Assembly: GCA_009809945.1 (NCBI GenBank)
Contig: WTPW01000951.1
Span: 1 to 64,000, forward strand
Direction of reading: 5' to 3'
Length of the DNA stretch: 64,000 bases
Origin: Gigaspora margarita
Taxonomy: Eukaryota > Glomeromycota > Glomeromycetes > Diversisporales > Gigasporaceae
The translations under genes were made by a program, and so were the position numbers. Position 1 is the first letter of the stretch. The number at the start of each line of letters is the position of its first letter. The notes under the pieces are model-generated. The model was given only the letters and a program-made list of their open reading frames with translations. It did no database searches and was not told the DNA's origin. Below are positions 22,980 through 35,055 of the stretch, piece by piece.

Positions 22980-24800
22980 GAATGATGTGTTCCCACAAAA
23001 TTTTGGATCTGATTGGTCCATGTAATATTATATATTGCCAGTTGCTTAATTTCATCTTTTTATCATTGTATAGAACATCTTGATGCTTAATTTTTCATCT
23101 GTTTATCATCGCATAAACTATCTTGAATGCTGCTAAACAGTAATATAAGTGCATAATTTCTTAGTAAATTGCTTGTTCTGTAATTTGTTCATGTGACTAG
23201 TACTACAGTATAATAAGATATCTGAATATTAAAAAAAATATGATTATTTATGGAATGAAATTACAAATGCTATAACAACCAATTGTAAAAATATGCTTTT
23301 TTATGTTATATCAGTAATCTAATACAAATTTGCAAATCTATTTGCTCAATATAAAGCTTTGACTCAGATTGGGTAACCATATAAGTTACCTGATCTAGTG
23401 GGTCATAGTCAAAAATTGCTCTGATCCAGGTTAACTGGGTCAGAATTCCAAATAGGCAAAAACACTATATATAAACTATTTATATATAACTACTAAGTTT
23501 ATACATTTTAACCAATTTAATTCTAATAGTTATGGATGAATAGAATACATTTAGATTTTTAAAGGTAAGGATAGAAATTCAGAGTTTCGTTAATTTGTGT
23601 ATGATAATAATGATCATGTGATCACAATTTGATAGTGTAACTGAAAAAGAAATAAGTATACAATTAAATTTTGTATGCGAATAAAGGTCCCTCAGCACTA
23701 CAATGGCTTACTTCCTTTATTATTATGGATAAAACCAAAGAAAATCTCTTGCTTCATTCAGAAGAAAGAGCCTATGCATTTGGGAATTATAATATACTGG
23801 AATATTAGTACACTTAGATGTTAATACATATAGGCAGTATTGTTATTCAGACTGGACCTGGACTTGGTCTGAATCAGACCGGACCTGGAATTGGACCAGA
23901 TAAAGCTAATTATATCTATTAGACATTTGTCCAATGAGCTTCATTCAGATTGGCTAATTTTTGTCATGATTTTACAAAATCCGATTTACTAACAAATATA
24001 CTAAAATAAATTCCAAAGTAAAATATTTTGCAAAATTATAGTATTAATTGAATATTTATTTAAATTTAATTATTACAATATTATTACTTTAATCAGATAG
24101 TTATAGTTATTGTTATATAAACAAAAAATTTTATATAAGCAAAAATATAATCTAACCAGGTTAGAGTTTAAAATTTACAATAATATGTAATAACTTTTCA
24201 TCATATATAATATATGTATGTATAAATACTAAGTAATTATTATTTACTTTATATTATTACCTTGCTATCTCTAATAAGATTACAGCTATTTTCCTAAATT
24301 CTAGGGCATTTGGCAAAAAACTAATAGACTGAATATTTGCTGATTTGATAAGTTTGTGATTTCAGAATAGTTACTACCAAATCAAACTTATTAATTAGCA
24401 AATATTCAGTTTATCAAACGTAACAAAATTTATAAAAACTTATTAATTTTAAGCATATTTTGTATTATATAGATAACACTCATAAATTAGAATGCTATGT
24501 TTGCCAGTAGTAAGCATAAGATATATTCTTTTGTATATATATATTTTTTCCAAATAAGTATTCTGCATTGCTATAAAGATTTATGATAATAATTTACTGA
24601 TTAAATTTTGTGTTTTTTTTAGTTTATTTTAAGTGCTAATAGTTTAAATATATTATAAAAATTGTGTTTAAAAACCTTTGCCAATATAAGTGCTAATGGA
24701 CAGATATTTTATAAAATTTTATTAAAAATCTTCAAAAGACCATTTGTATTATTAATCGAAATTAAAATTTAACAAAGTTAAATAGTACAATTTAAATACC
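22980..24800. other. No gene seen; AT-rich
   Basis: A loose inverted pair near 24330-24420 (CTGAATATTTGCTGATTTGA / TTAGCAAATATTCAG) and GGACCTGGACTTGGTCTGAA-type words near 23850-23905. No coding segment recognised. Confidence 0.6.
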
Positions 24801-24802
24801 TT

Positions 24803-25934
24803 TTACCATATTACTGCAAAATAATGATCATGGGCATTATTTTGAAAATTGCATCCCCTAAAAATAGCATGCTGGGTTTTGAAATAATGCCTATGCACAT
24901 CCTGAAATAGCGCGCACCATATATAGAATACTATATAATCGAATAAAAGTGTTCAATGAATACATCATATTTATTCTTTTTAGCTTTAATTGCTTTAAGA
25001 ATAACTATTATTAAATGTTTAATTATTGCTACCTTATCCTAGCAGGATAATAAATTGTTACGGCTATTCTTTTTGATTTTAATACTGGAATATAATTTTT
25101 GATAATAAACGAATATTTATGCACATTCTTTTTAAAGTTAGAACTATAATGGCCTTAGAGTGCTGCATAATGATGCCAAAGAACAAAGAAAAATAGAGTT
25201 ATAACCCTGTAAGAAAATTTTACCGAATAGGCATGGACATCCATATTAATGCACTTAAGCTTGTGGCAAGGGTTGAGGACCGGATTTGTAAGTGCTTTGG
25301 CTCATTTTCCCATGTATTTCAGACTGTAATTGGACCAGGTTTGCAGCACTTTACTAATCTAAAATCTACAGATTTTGGAATAGATTTTGGGCTGTTTGCA
25401 TGTGCACTTTGGACTGTATTGGACTGAGTTTTGTGCCACTTTACATAATACATGCTATTACGTGAAATAGTTCTATATGTGTCATTTCGAATACGTGCCA
25501 ACACTACACACATGCTGATATGTGTCATTCCTGGTATGAAAAATGTTATATGCATGTCACTATGAGACGTGCTATTACATATAATGTACCTAAGCATGCC
25601 ACCATGGACATGCTATTCTAACATTTCTGACACCAACATGTGCCACACCCAGTCCATATTTCTTACTAGGTAAATCTACAGGCGATGCTTTATATGTGTG
25701 CAGGTTTTAAAAAATAAATAATTAGCTTTATACTATCGCTACATAGAAGTTCAACAATAGGTTAATTGTTCCTATATATATATATATATATATATATTAA
25801 GGTTTAGATTTTCAGTGCTGGTACAGGATAAAAATTTGGGATACTTCAAAATAGTGCACATGTGCGCACTCAAAATAGTGTGCAGGTGGTCAAAATACCA
25901 TGCAGGCATGCATTATTTTGCGGTAATATGGTAA
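24803..25934. mobile_element. 1.13-kb TIR element with TTACCATATTAC(T/C)GCAAAATAATG ends
   Basis: The ends are inverted over about 23 bases with one mismatch, flanked on each side by CTT (possible 3-bp duplication). Subterminal words (ATTATTTTGAAA, AATAGTGCACAT, AATAGCGCGCAC) are repeated. The centre (25210-25650) is GC-richer and has short repeats around ACATGCTATTACGTG. Open frames there overlap on both strands and match nothing I know; a captured fragment cannot be excluded. Non-autonomous. Confidence 0.7.
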
Positions 25935-26815
25935 CTTGTTATTGTACTCCAATATTTTATTACAATAAAACTGTTTCATTTCTAAATTTATCTTGGTCTA
26001 CATGTTTAAATACTTGTTTGTCTAATTATTTTCTGTAAATAGTAAAAAATTAACAATTGCATACTACTGAATTGTAAACTCTAAATTTTTTCAATTACAA
26101 ATTTGAATATTAGACAATGTTTGTATCTGTAATATGTTTGTTTTTGACAAATATTGTACAGACGATGTCCAGTAACAATCTATTTAGTTAGATATAATTT
26201 GGACACAGACATTAAACAATGTCCAAAAATGTCTGACTACCAAATATAGCTTGTACTATGTCTAGTAAACACTGCATATAGGTGTTAACAAATGTAGTAT
26301 TAACACATATAAGTATAAGATTAGGTATATACATTAACACATTTCAAGAGTTAATTTAGAGGTAAATTGCATAAGCCTACCACATTAAGATAGTAATGAG
26401 AAGGCTTATGAAAATAATTGCTACCTCTTACATATGAGTGTGTTAACACATCAATGTATAAGGCTAATATTACTAAAAAGAGTAACTCATATACTATAGG
26501 CCAGTTCTATCTGATTTTAATGTAATTTTAATAAAATAAAAAAATAAATATTATCAATTTGGAAATAACAGGCTTTGAGTTGTAAATTCGAAATACAAGC
26601 ACTTTTACAAATTAAGATTTGTGACAATAGGTAGCAGTAGAAATAATTTACTATATAAATAGTAAAACTTATACTTGTTGTCTGATCTGGTCGACTTTTT
26701 AATAGGCTACAAATTAAAAATTGGCCTGTTAAAATTAGAGCTTTGAACTGAGTAAGCAGACCAGTATGGATTAAATAGTTAACAACACATGTGTTGTTTT
26801 ATTAAAAAAACATGC
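25935..26815. other. No gene seen; AT-rich
   Basis: AT-rich spacer without recognisable coding sequence or strong repeats. Confidence 0.5.
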
Positions 26816-26817
26816 AT

Positions 26818-26970
26818 ATAAGGAGAGTGACAAAAATCAGGTAATTTTTTAGGGAGGAGGGAAAAAAATGTTGAAATTATATATAGGAACCTAAATTTAT
26901 ATTAAGGAGGGGAGGGGAGTAGGTCTCTAATAAAAAATAATCAGGTGATTAATGACATGGCCCTAATCAT
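26818..26970. mobile_element. ~150-bp short interspersed element, copy 1
   Basis: Reads GAGAGTGACAAAAATCAGGT...GTTGAAATTATATATAGGAA...AAAAAATAATCAGGTGATTA ATGACATGGCCCTAA. Copies lie at 28013-28165 (same orientation) and 63208-63965 (opposite, split by a later insertion). The ends are weakly inverted (GTGACA..AATCAGGT / AATCACCTGATT..). Confidence 0.75.
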
Positions 26971-27539
26971 ATATTTTTTTTATATATATGTACATAAGTA
27001 CAGTACATAGAACATTTATCCCAGACACTTTACCTATTTAAAGTTATAAATCATAATTAAATCAGATTAAAATGAAATATAGAATTTAAATTCTACTCTA
27101 AAAAATATATTACATTAAAATTTATTTTTGTTAGCTTGTCAATTTTTTTATACTACATATATTTTATTTTAATCTGTCATTTCATTTTAATTGGTCATTT
27201 TGTTAATTTTTTTATACTATATATATTTAATTTTAATCTGTAGTTTCATTTTTAAGGTTAGGGATTAAGGTTAGAAGTTGATTTTAGAGTAGAGTTTATT
27301 TGTTATATTAAACAAGTATATGTGGATTTTAGAGCATTAAATAAAACCCATAGTTCAATTTTATTATTATCTATAAAATTTATAATAAGTATTTATTTAA
27401 TTAATCTTTTTATTTAAATAACTATATACTTGATTCTAATGGTTATTTAAATCTTCAGGTAATTCCTTAGGATCCATTGTTAAAATTGTGATATTGTATG
27501 TCATAGAATTCATAAAATTCAATTGCTTCCCTAATTTAG

Positions 27540-27828
27540 GGGTAGGCTAAAGCCAGGTACATCATGAAATTACCTGATATATAACTCGGATCAGTCTGAA
27601 CAAAACAAAGCAAGTCAGCAAAGACAAAAACACAAAATTTATAAAAAATGGCTATCCAAACCATCTTGTTGACTAAGTAAAAGTGTTGGAAATGCGATTT
27701 TACTATATATAATCCACCTCCTAACCTAACCCTAACCCAACCCTAACCCTAACCCTAACCCTAATTAAAAATCAGACAAATCGGAAAAATCGGGTGATCT
27801 TGTGATGTACCTGGCTTTAGCCATTCCT
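27540..27828. mobile_element. 289-bp TIR element with 9-bp target duplication and telomere-like core
   Basis: Perfect 9-bp direct repeats CTAATTTAG flank it (27531-27539 and 27829-27837). Its ends share GGCTAAAGCCAGGTACATCA in inverted orientation. A 9-bp duplication is typical of Mutator-like elements, so a non-autonomous Mutator relative is likely (inference). A CCCTAA tract lies at 27721-27764. Confidence 0.85.
27721..27764. repeat. Interstitial telomere-like (CCCTAA)n tract
   Basis: About seven CCCTAA units with small irregularities (CTAACCTAACCCTAACCCAA then CCCTAACC...). TTAGGG is the usual fungal telomere unit. The tract is internal to the element at 27540-27828. Confidence 0.9.
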
Positions 27829-28012
27829 CTAATTTAGTAATTGAAAAAGCAAAAAATTTTATAATTGTTTGCATGACATATTGACCTGGCTCATAATCTG
27901 AATAAGTATCTGACCTATCTGGATCACTATTTTCTAACCCAGATCAAAGCTCTAACTCAATATTTGGCATTTTTTATTTTTTTTTATAGGATTTTTTATT
28001 GGGCTGATTAAA

Positions 28013-28165
28013 TGATAAAGTGAGTAACAAAAATTAGGTGATTTTCTAGAGAGGGGTAAAAAAAGTTGAAATTATATATAGGAACCTGACCAAATCTATA
28101 TTAAAGAGGGTGAGTGGATAGGCCTCTGATAAAAAATAATCAGGTGATTAATGACACGGCCCTAA
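28013..28165. mobile_element. ~150-bp short interspersed element, copy 2
   Basis: Same family and orientation as 26818-26970. It contains GGAACCTGACCAAATCTATA TTAAAGAGGG, which serves as the unoccupied reference for the insertion in the copy near 63.3 kb. Confidence 0.75.
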
Positions 28166-28599
28166 GCTCTGATTATCAAAAATAAGAATAAAAGAATATG
28201 TTAATCATTAACACAACTCTTTTAAAATTATGAAACATAAATTTTCCAAATTTGCTTCTATTGTTTGATTTCTAATATATGCTATCAAATTTGAAAATAT
28301 TTTGTATAATAGTCTTAAGTTCAAAAACAAGTGCAAGAAAATAAAAAAGTTTATGATATTGATAAAAAACAGTAATATTAGCAAATAAAAAGAAAAATTA
28401 CATTCCACTAAAGATTTAGATTATTGAATTTTAGATTTTTCTATTTTTGTAAATTTTTGTTTAGAATTTTGCCAACCAGATTATTTTGATAATTACTTAT
28501 TTTCTTAGCAATTTTTGTAGTTTGTAGTTTTATGTCAATTTACCAACTGATAAAATAATTGTTATATCCAAAATATAATTAGTATGCTAAAACTAATAT

Positions 28600-28795
28600 A
28601 GCAATATAATATAGCTTAATGCTTTTGATTGGATATGCAATTTGTGATCAAAAATATTATGACTAAACTATCGATAAGCAAGTTATGATCAAAAATATTA
28701 TCACAATTCAAATTCTAGCAATTGTACATGATAGTACTAAATCAATCTTAACCACATATAGTATTATGTATCAATTATTACAGAACTCTTTATAA
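28600..28795. repeat. Copy 2 of the dispersed repeat at 10065-10400 (empty site)
   Basis: Colinear with 10065-10400 but lacking the 112-bp MITE: the sequence runs ATTATCACAATTCAAATTCT without interruption. Confidence 0.75.
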
Positions 28796-28799
28796 TAAA

Positions 28800-31135
28800 A
28801 TCAACCTTATATGCACATTGATCAATATAAGAAAAAGGCATTTAATAAATGCTAATTAGAGTTTGATTGAGGCAAAGTTCATTAAGGAATGCTTCTAAGA
28901 TTCCAATGATTATTTCTAGGTGCACAATACAATGTTTGGTATGTGTATTTTTTTTTGCATATTATTTATGCCAAAGGTAATATTTATTGAATTTATTGTT
29001 AACAGAATATATATATAGTAGAAAATGAGCAACTAACTGAGTTGGTCAGAATGTAGAGACCTCCTGTAACAGAAGCAATCATAATTGCACTAGGAGCCTC
29101 AGTAGGATTAGCTAGTAGTATTATTCCCTATTTGCTAAAGCAAGCTAGTTGCTTGAATCTGCTATCACTTGTACTTATACCTCTTGAATATACTTGAATT
29201 TGCACCAAGCATGTATTGATATTATATATTATTGTTATCTCATTTTTGTTTGATTCTATGCCACTCCTGCAGATGCCCTATAATCTTCACTCATGGGCAG
29301 AGATACATGTGATGGCCACTCTTGTGACTGCATGTGTATAGTGGAAGGATTGCATGACTGCTTTTTTTTTTCAATCATGTAATGTTTTATCACTTTGTAT
29401 TGTCAAGTAGGAATCCTCATTTTTTGCTATGACAAATTCCAAAATCTGCCTGCTATACAATTTGAATTATGTGAATTATTTGATAAATTTTTTAAAATTA
29501 TTCTACAGATTATGTAGATTAGATAGAAATATGCAATATATATAAGCACTGAACCTACTAATAAAACTACAGGATCTGTATAATGTAAAATTATGAAAGA
29601 ATACATACTCACCAACTTAATTTTTCAAAAATTTTTTTTTTAAATTTCAATCAAGCTAATAATTCTGTTTTCTATTTAATTTTTTCTCCAATGTCACCTA
29701 TTGGTGACCATAATTTTCAGAAATACCTGATTGAACCAAAAAAATCCAAATTTTCTGATTCCATATTATGCAAACCAAAAAAGTAAAAAAAAAAACTGAA
29801 CTACTAACTAAAATTTTGGAACACCATATTATTCAAAACAAAAAATTAATTTTGCATGACATAATATATATTTCTTATTAAATTTTTATACTACTTTATG
29901 TTATATTTTATTACTTAATATTCATACCATAATTTGAAATTTCGAATACAAGACTTCTGTGCATCCAATAGGAATTAGTGGGACAATTGATAACCCAATA
30001 TTTACTCGATCATTAATTCTATCCATTTTATGTACTAATTATGCTTTATTAATTATATAAAATTTATTCTCATATGTGAATATGCTATTGCATATGCTTC
30101 TGGAGTAAATTCTGAATTATGTGCATATTATGCTATCACAGATCTGCAGTATCTCTATGCATCGCTAGAGTGTCCAGAATTATGATCTGGCATAACATTC
30201 ACATAATTTGTGATTTTTACTATATGCATAATCTGCTCACTTTCATGTAGCATGTAAACAAAAATTGATTGGTTAAATGAATAAACTGGTAATAGTAATT
30301 ATCTGACTTGTTTTTTGAAATTTTATTGGCTAAATTCGCATAATTCACATAATTTGCAATTTACTGAACGCATAATTTGGCATTTACTAAATCATAACAT
30401 GACATTAACCAATCTGAACATTCTAATATTGCTACTAAAAATTTGCATCCCTGTGACTACAAATTTATATCAAATTGACCAATTAGATATGCTTTATAAT
30501 AAGCAAAATATCAAAGCATACATTTTAAAACTTTATTGTTACCAAATATAAATACATAGTAAACAAGTACTTAAAAGAATTTAATGTAAATTAGATGCTA
30601 AAAAGAATAATAAATTGCATTTAAATCTATAAATTAGTTATTAATATACATATATATAATACTATATTTTAATTAAATAAAGATCTTATCTACAGATTTA
30701 ATTTTTGATTTTCATAACATAAAACTTTAAATAGACAGTTCTTTTCAAAAAATTTCATATATAAATTTTATAAATTATTTTCAAACCTACTTAGTTATTT
30801 AAAGTTTAAAGAATTTTGGCTGAGCAAGGTTATTAATTAATTTTGCATAGTCTAATAGTAAATCTACATAATCTTAAATAGCTTATTCTACATATTTAAA
30901 TTCATAATAAATACTAATACCATAGAAGTCAATGAGCAAAATAAATCTTACAAACCTAACCACTTACTTTAAATCCCTTAATTAATAATTTTATCTGATA
31001 AGATAACATATAAATAACTTATTTTAAATATGTTAATTGTGAATATTAGCTTACTAAATTAATATGTATAAATAAATATTATCCTAAAATTGATTATATG
31101 AACTGTCTCTTTTAATATTCAATTCCTTCTTTTAT
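28800..31135. other. No gene seen; AT-rich
   Basis: Scattered short frames lack protein-like composition or neighbours. Clusters of (A/G)CATAATTTG(C/T) words occur near 30110-30380. Confidence 0.55.
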
Positions 31136-31453
31136 ACAAACTTGACAATAGCTGCACTAGCACCTTTAGTGATTATCTTATCCTTACTACATCCTGGACA
31201 TTCCTTTACACATATATAAAAACCCTCGATTTCATACTGGTATCAGGCATAGAATTTTTAATTACAAATCTATATCTTCAGACCAATGGTCTGAATTCAC
31301 AGAACTTACTACTCAATTATTCACACAAAACAAAATTCTTTTATTTACAGACATACAAGAAAACTTTAACACTACTTGGCACAAAATATAGCATTGTATT
31401 ATACAAGCAGCAATGCAAACAATATCTAACAAAAAATGCAAAAAATGTAGCTA

Positions 31454-31741
31454 CTAGAGTTCCTCAAATTCAAATCAAATCAAATATTGGGTCAATTTGA
31501 ATTTGATCAAATCAAATTGACCCTGATTTGAATTTGATTTGATTCAAATATTTGGATTTGAATTTGATTTGAATTTGAATTTTTAATAGTAATTTTCAAA
31601 TCAAATCAAATATTTGTCAAATCAAATCAAATTTGGCCAGATTTGAATTTGATCAAATCAAATATAGTCAAATTTGAATTTGAATATGATCAAATATTTT
31701 ATTCAAATATTTGAAGATCAAATCAAATTGTGGAACCCTAG
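31454..31741. mobile_element. 288-bp element of TTTGATTTGAATTTGA repeats inserted in the LINE
   Basis: The ends CTAGAGTTCC / GGAACCCTAG are inverted and the flanks are TAGCTA and CAGCTA (possible duplication with one difference). The whole body is made of CAAATCAAATCAAATTTGAA-type words that are largely self-complementary. LINE coding sequence continues on both sides. Confidence 0.8.
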
Positions 31742-32289
31742 CAGCTATAACTATACATATACCCACTCTATACTGGACTCAAAAACTTTGACATCTTATT
31801 AAAATCATTAAAAATAATACTAACCTCTATTTATCCACATTAACTTAAACATTAGTATTATTAATTCCTATACCAAATACAATCTTAACTCTCTTCTATC
31901 ACTGGATTATACCCATATTCAAAACTGGCTCCAGCATGTATATAATACTTGGAAACAACTATATTATGTATATTATTTGAATACTCTTTACTTTTTATGA
32001 CAACAAATCAATCAGGCCTCAGAAAAAAGATGTAAAGCACTTATTTCCAACCCCTTTCAGGCCATCAACAATATTCTTGATGATATTAACCCCCTATTCA
32101 TTTTTATAATATCAAACTAGCAGACCAACTTATTACAGGCCCTTATATGATCAAACAATATATTCAATTATACTTCTACAACTAGATAGTTTTAGACCTA
32201 TTAATCAAACACTTTTTGACCAATTTTGGCACCAGCATTATCTTCCACTCAATTATATTAATCCCAACTATTATAACTCTTTTACACTT

Positions 32290-33290
32290 CCTATTACTAA
32301 CAATGAAGTTACTCAAACAATTGCTAGCCTTCCAAATAGCAAAGCTTGCGGCCCTACAGGTATAAGCTATAAAATAATAAAACTCATTAGCTCTTCTTGT
32401 ATTACTACAATAACAGTACTATTTAATCAATACCTTCTTACAGTTCATTTCCAAATTCTAGAAACATAGCAGAATATTTCCTATTTCTAAAAAAATGCCT
32501 TCGATAGCAACCTCAACCTTACTTGGCCTATTAGTCTTATTGAGCACTTTCGAAAACTGTATACCAAATCTGAACTAATAGACTTAATCATATCCTTTTA
32601 CAATATCCTATACTATCACTATTCAATTATGTTGCTCTATCTGGCAATAGCATATCCAAACCAATTCATATTCTCAACAATCTAATCGAAGATGCTAATT
32701 GCAACTACAAAGATATATGGCTGTTGTCTCAAGATATGAGCAAGGCCTATGATTCTGTAAACTTTACTCTCTTCCAACACACTCTCTTACACCTTTCACT
32801 ACCTCCTAGCATCATTAATATACTTATTAGTTTACATAAAAACAGACAAAATACAGTTATTACTAATCTGGGTCTCACTTTATCTTATAAAGTACAAAAT
32901 AATATTGGCCAGGATGAGACCATTACACCCCTCCTCTGGCAGATCTATTATGATCTGCTTATATTCTAAATTTACTCTAATTCACTAGAATATACAATTA
33001 AAACAACATGGATTACAAACCTTAAAAACAATACAACTGATAAGGCTAAGCTAAATGTTCTGTACTGGCAAACATGAATGATTCACTATGGGTTGCATTA
33101 TCCCAAGCAGAGATTGCTAACATACTATCTATTGCAGAATCCTTTTATACTATGGCTAATATACAAGTTAACTCATCTAAATCCATACTTACAACCAATT
33201 GCAAAAGCACCATTACAACCCTATCATATACAACAACCAAACTTTCCCATTATGGCTAGCAGACCAACCTTTCAAGTTCCTTGAATATCA
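32290..33290 (+). pseudogene. Reverse-transcriptase domain of the LINE
   Basis: Conserved RT landmarks appear in order: LPNSKACGPTGISYKIIK, QDMSKAYDSVNFTLFQHTLL, GQDETITPLLWQIYYDLLI and MNDSLWVALSQAEIANILSI. They fall in more than one frame and stops separate them. The Asp of KAYDSV is kept, but the first Asp of the YxDD motif is Asn. Confidence 0.85.
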
Positions 33291-34587
33291 GTTTACACTC
33301 AATAACAAACAAATCAAACAAATACAACTTATAATTGCAGAATCCTTACAACTTATTAATATCACCAAAACAAAATGATTACTAATATTCAAGCACAATA
33401 CATTATCAATACTATTATTATTCCAACTATTGAATACCAGCTAGATTACTTGCAACAAAATTCTTACTCAACATATAGGGTTAATCAAACATAAAGCCAA
33501 ACTCAGCTGTACTATTTCTACTAGCACTCTAATTCATCCCTAGTTATATAATATCAAAAATATTTGGAATATTCAACTCTAACATCATATCTCAACTTTG
33601 TTAAACACCTTAATAACAATAATCTACTTGAATATCTCTGCATATTCGCATCTAGCAGATCCAAAACAACCTCTGGTCTACTACTAGCATCTTTTTACAT
33701 CCTAATCCTACTATTGATAGACCTAACAAACAAACAACCAATTTCAAAATTATCCAATTGTTCAATCATCCTAATTGAACAATTAATCCCAATCCTAGTT
33801 ATAGTATTCTCTATACAATCAAGAAAGAAAACATTTTATTGGAATCTCTCTTCTCTTATCATCACATCCAAAGTATTCAACTTTTAAAAAACAAATTCAA
33901 CACTATCATCTTCTGTTTTTGGACCAACTTATCTCTTTTGACAATTTTTGCTTACTGGACTGAAAACATATCTCACCAAGATTCAATAAAACACCAAAAG
34001 GGAGAATACCTCTATGGTTCACATATTTAGAGAACCAAATTACTAGTCATCTATATGAATGCACTCTTCACAAACATTTCTAGTTGCCCAAAGCAACTAT
34101 TATAGTTACACTACAGGACACTTTTCTAGACACACCAAGCTATGGCGTATTACTTTCTTGAACAATCAAATTATTCTTGGCAAAGCACGGCACAGACCAA
34201 CTACCTCTGACTTTAACTAATAACATACTGGAAAAGCTCTATTGAAACACAACTTACACACCTATATTCTACTCCCTCTATCACTACATCTCCATGCACT
34301 AGTTGCTCACTTAATTCTAATATCATCATGAACAAATGTACCATACTTATATCTACAAGTCATGCTACAAAATTCTTTAGCAGCTTAATCCAGACAAAAC
34401 AATCAACCCCAATGCAAATCAGCTGGACATTATCTACTCAATTGCAATTAGAAACACTATATATATACCATCACCACCAAACCTTATTATCTCTATACCT
34501 TAAATTTCTTTTATATTTTACCCTAGTACTGCACTAAATACTTTATAACTTATCACTAATTATAACAGCAATCTAACAGAACTTACA

Positions 34588-35055
34588 TTCTACATTGATG
34601 GATCAGTTCTTAATTTGGGAAATTCCCAATGTTCTATAGGAATAGGCTGGATACAATTAAAAAACCAAACTATTACATATACCTTTAATGCACAAATTAA
34701 ATTCTGGCCATGTTCCTTTAAAGCTGAGCTAGTAGCAATCCTATCTGCTATTATCACTGCTCCTAGAAACTGCTCAATTCAAATCTTTGCAAACTATCAA
34801 TCAGTAAGTTTCAAATATAACAACCCCACAAATAATAAGCCAATATCCCAATCTCTAAGCATTCTAAATACTCTCTACAGGTCCATCTGGAACACTCTAC
34901 TAAATTTTATTAAATTCTATAATCTCAATATCACTTTTTATAAAGCTATTGCACATCAAGACAATGAATTCAACAATAAAACAGACCAACTAGCACACAG
35001 TTACCAAATTGCTCTATACCTTCTTTTTAACTTCAACAATATCTACAATACTTAA
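34588..35055 (+). pseudogene. RNase H domain of the LINE
   Basis: Open from FYIDGSVLNLGNSQCSIGIG through FKAELVAILSAI to HQDNEFNNKTDQLAH. Three of the four usual acidic positions are visible (YIDGS, KAEL, KTDQ). The third (usually TDSQ) reads ANYQ, so it has probably lost activity. It lies in the order RT then RNase H, as in related elements. Confidence 0.82.

Noticed and set aside
25319-25597. 92-codon minus-strand frame
   Set aside because: Overlaps a plus-strand frame and consists of short repeats in a TIR element; no domain seen.
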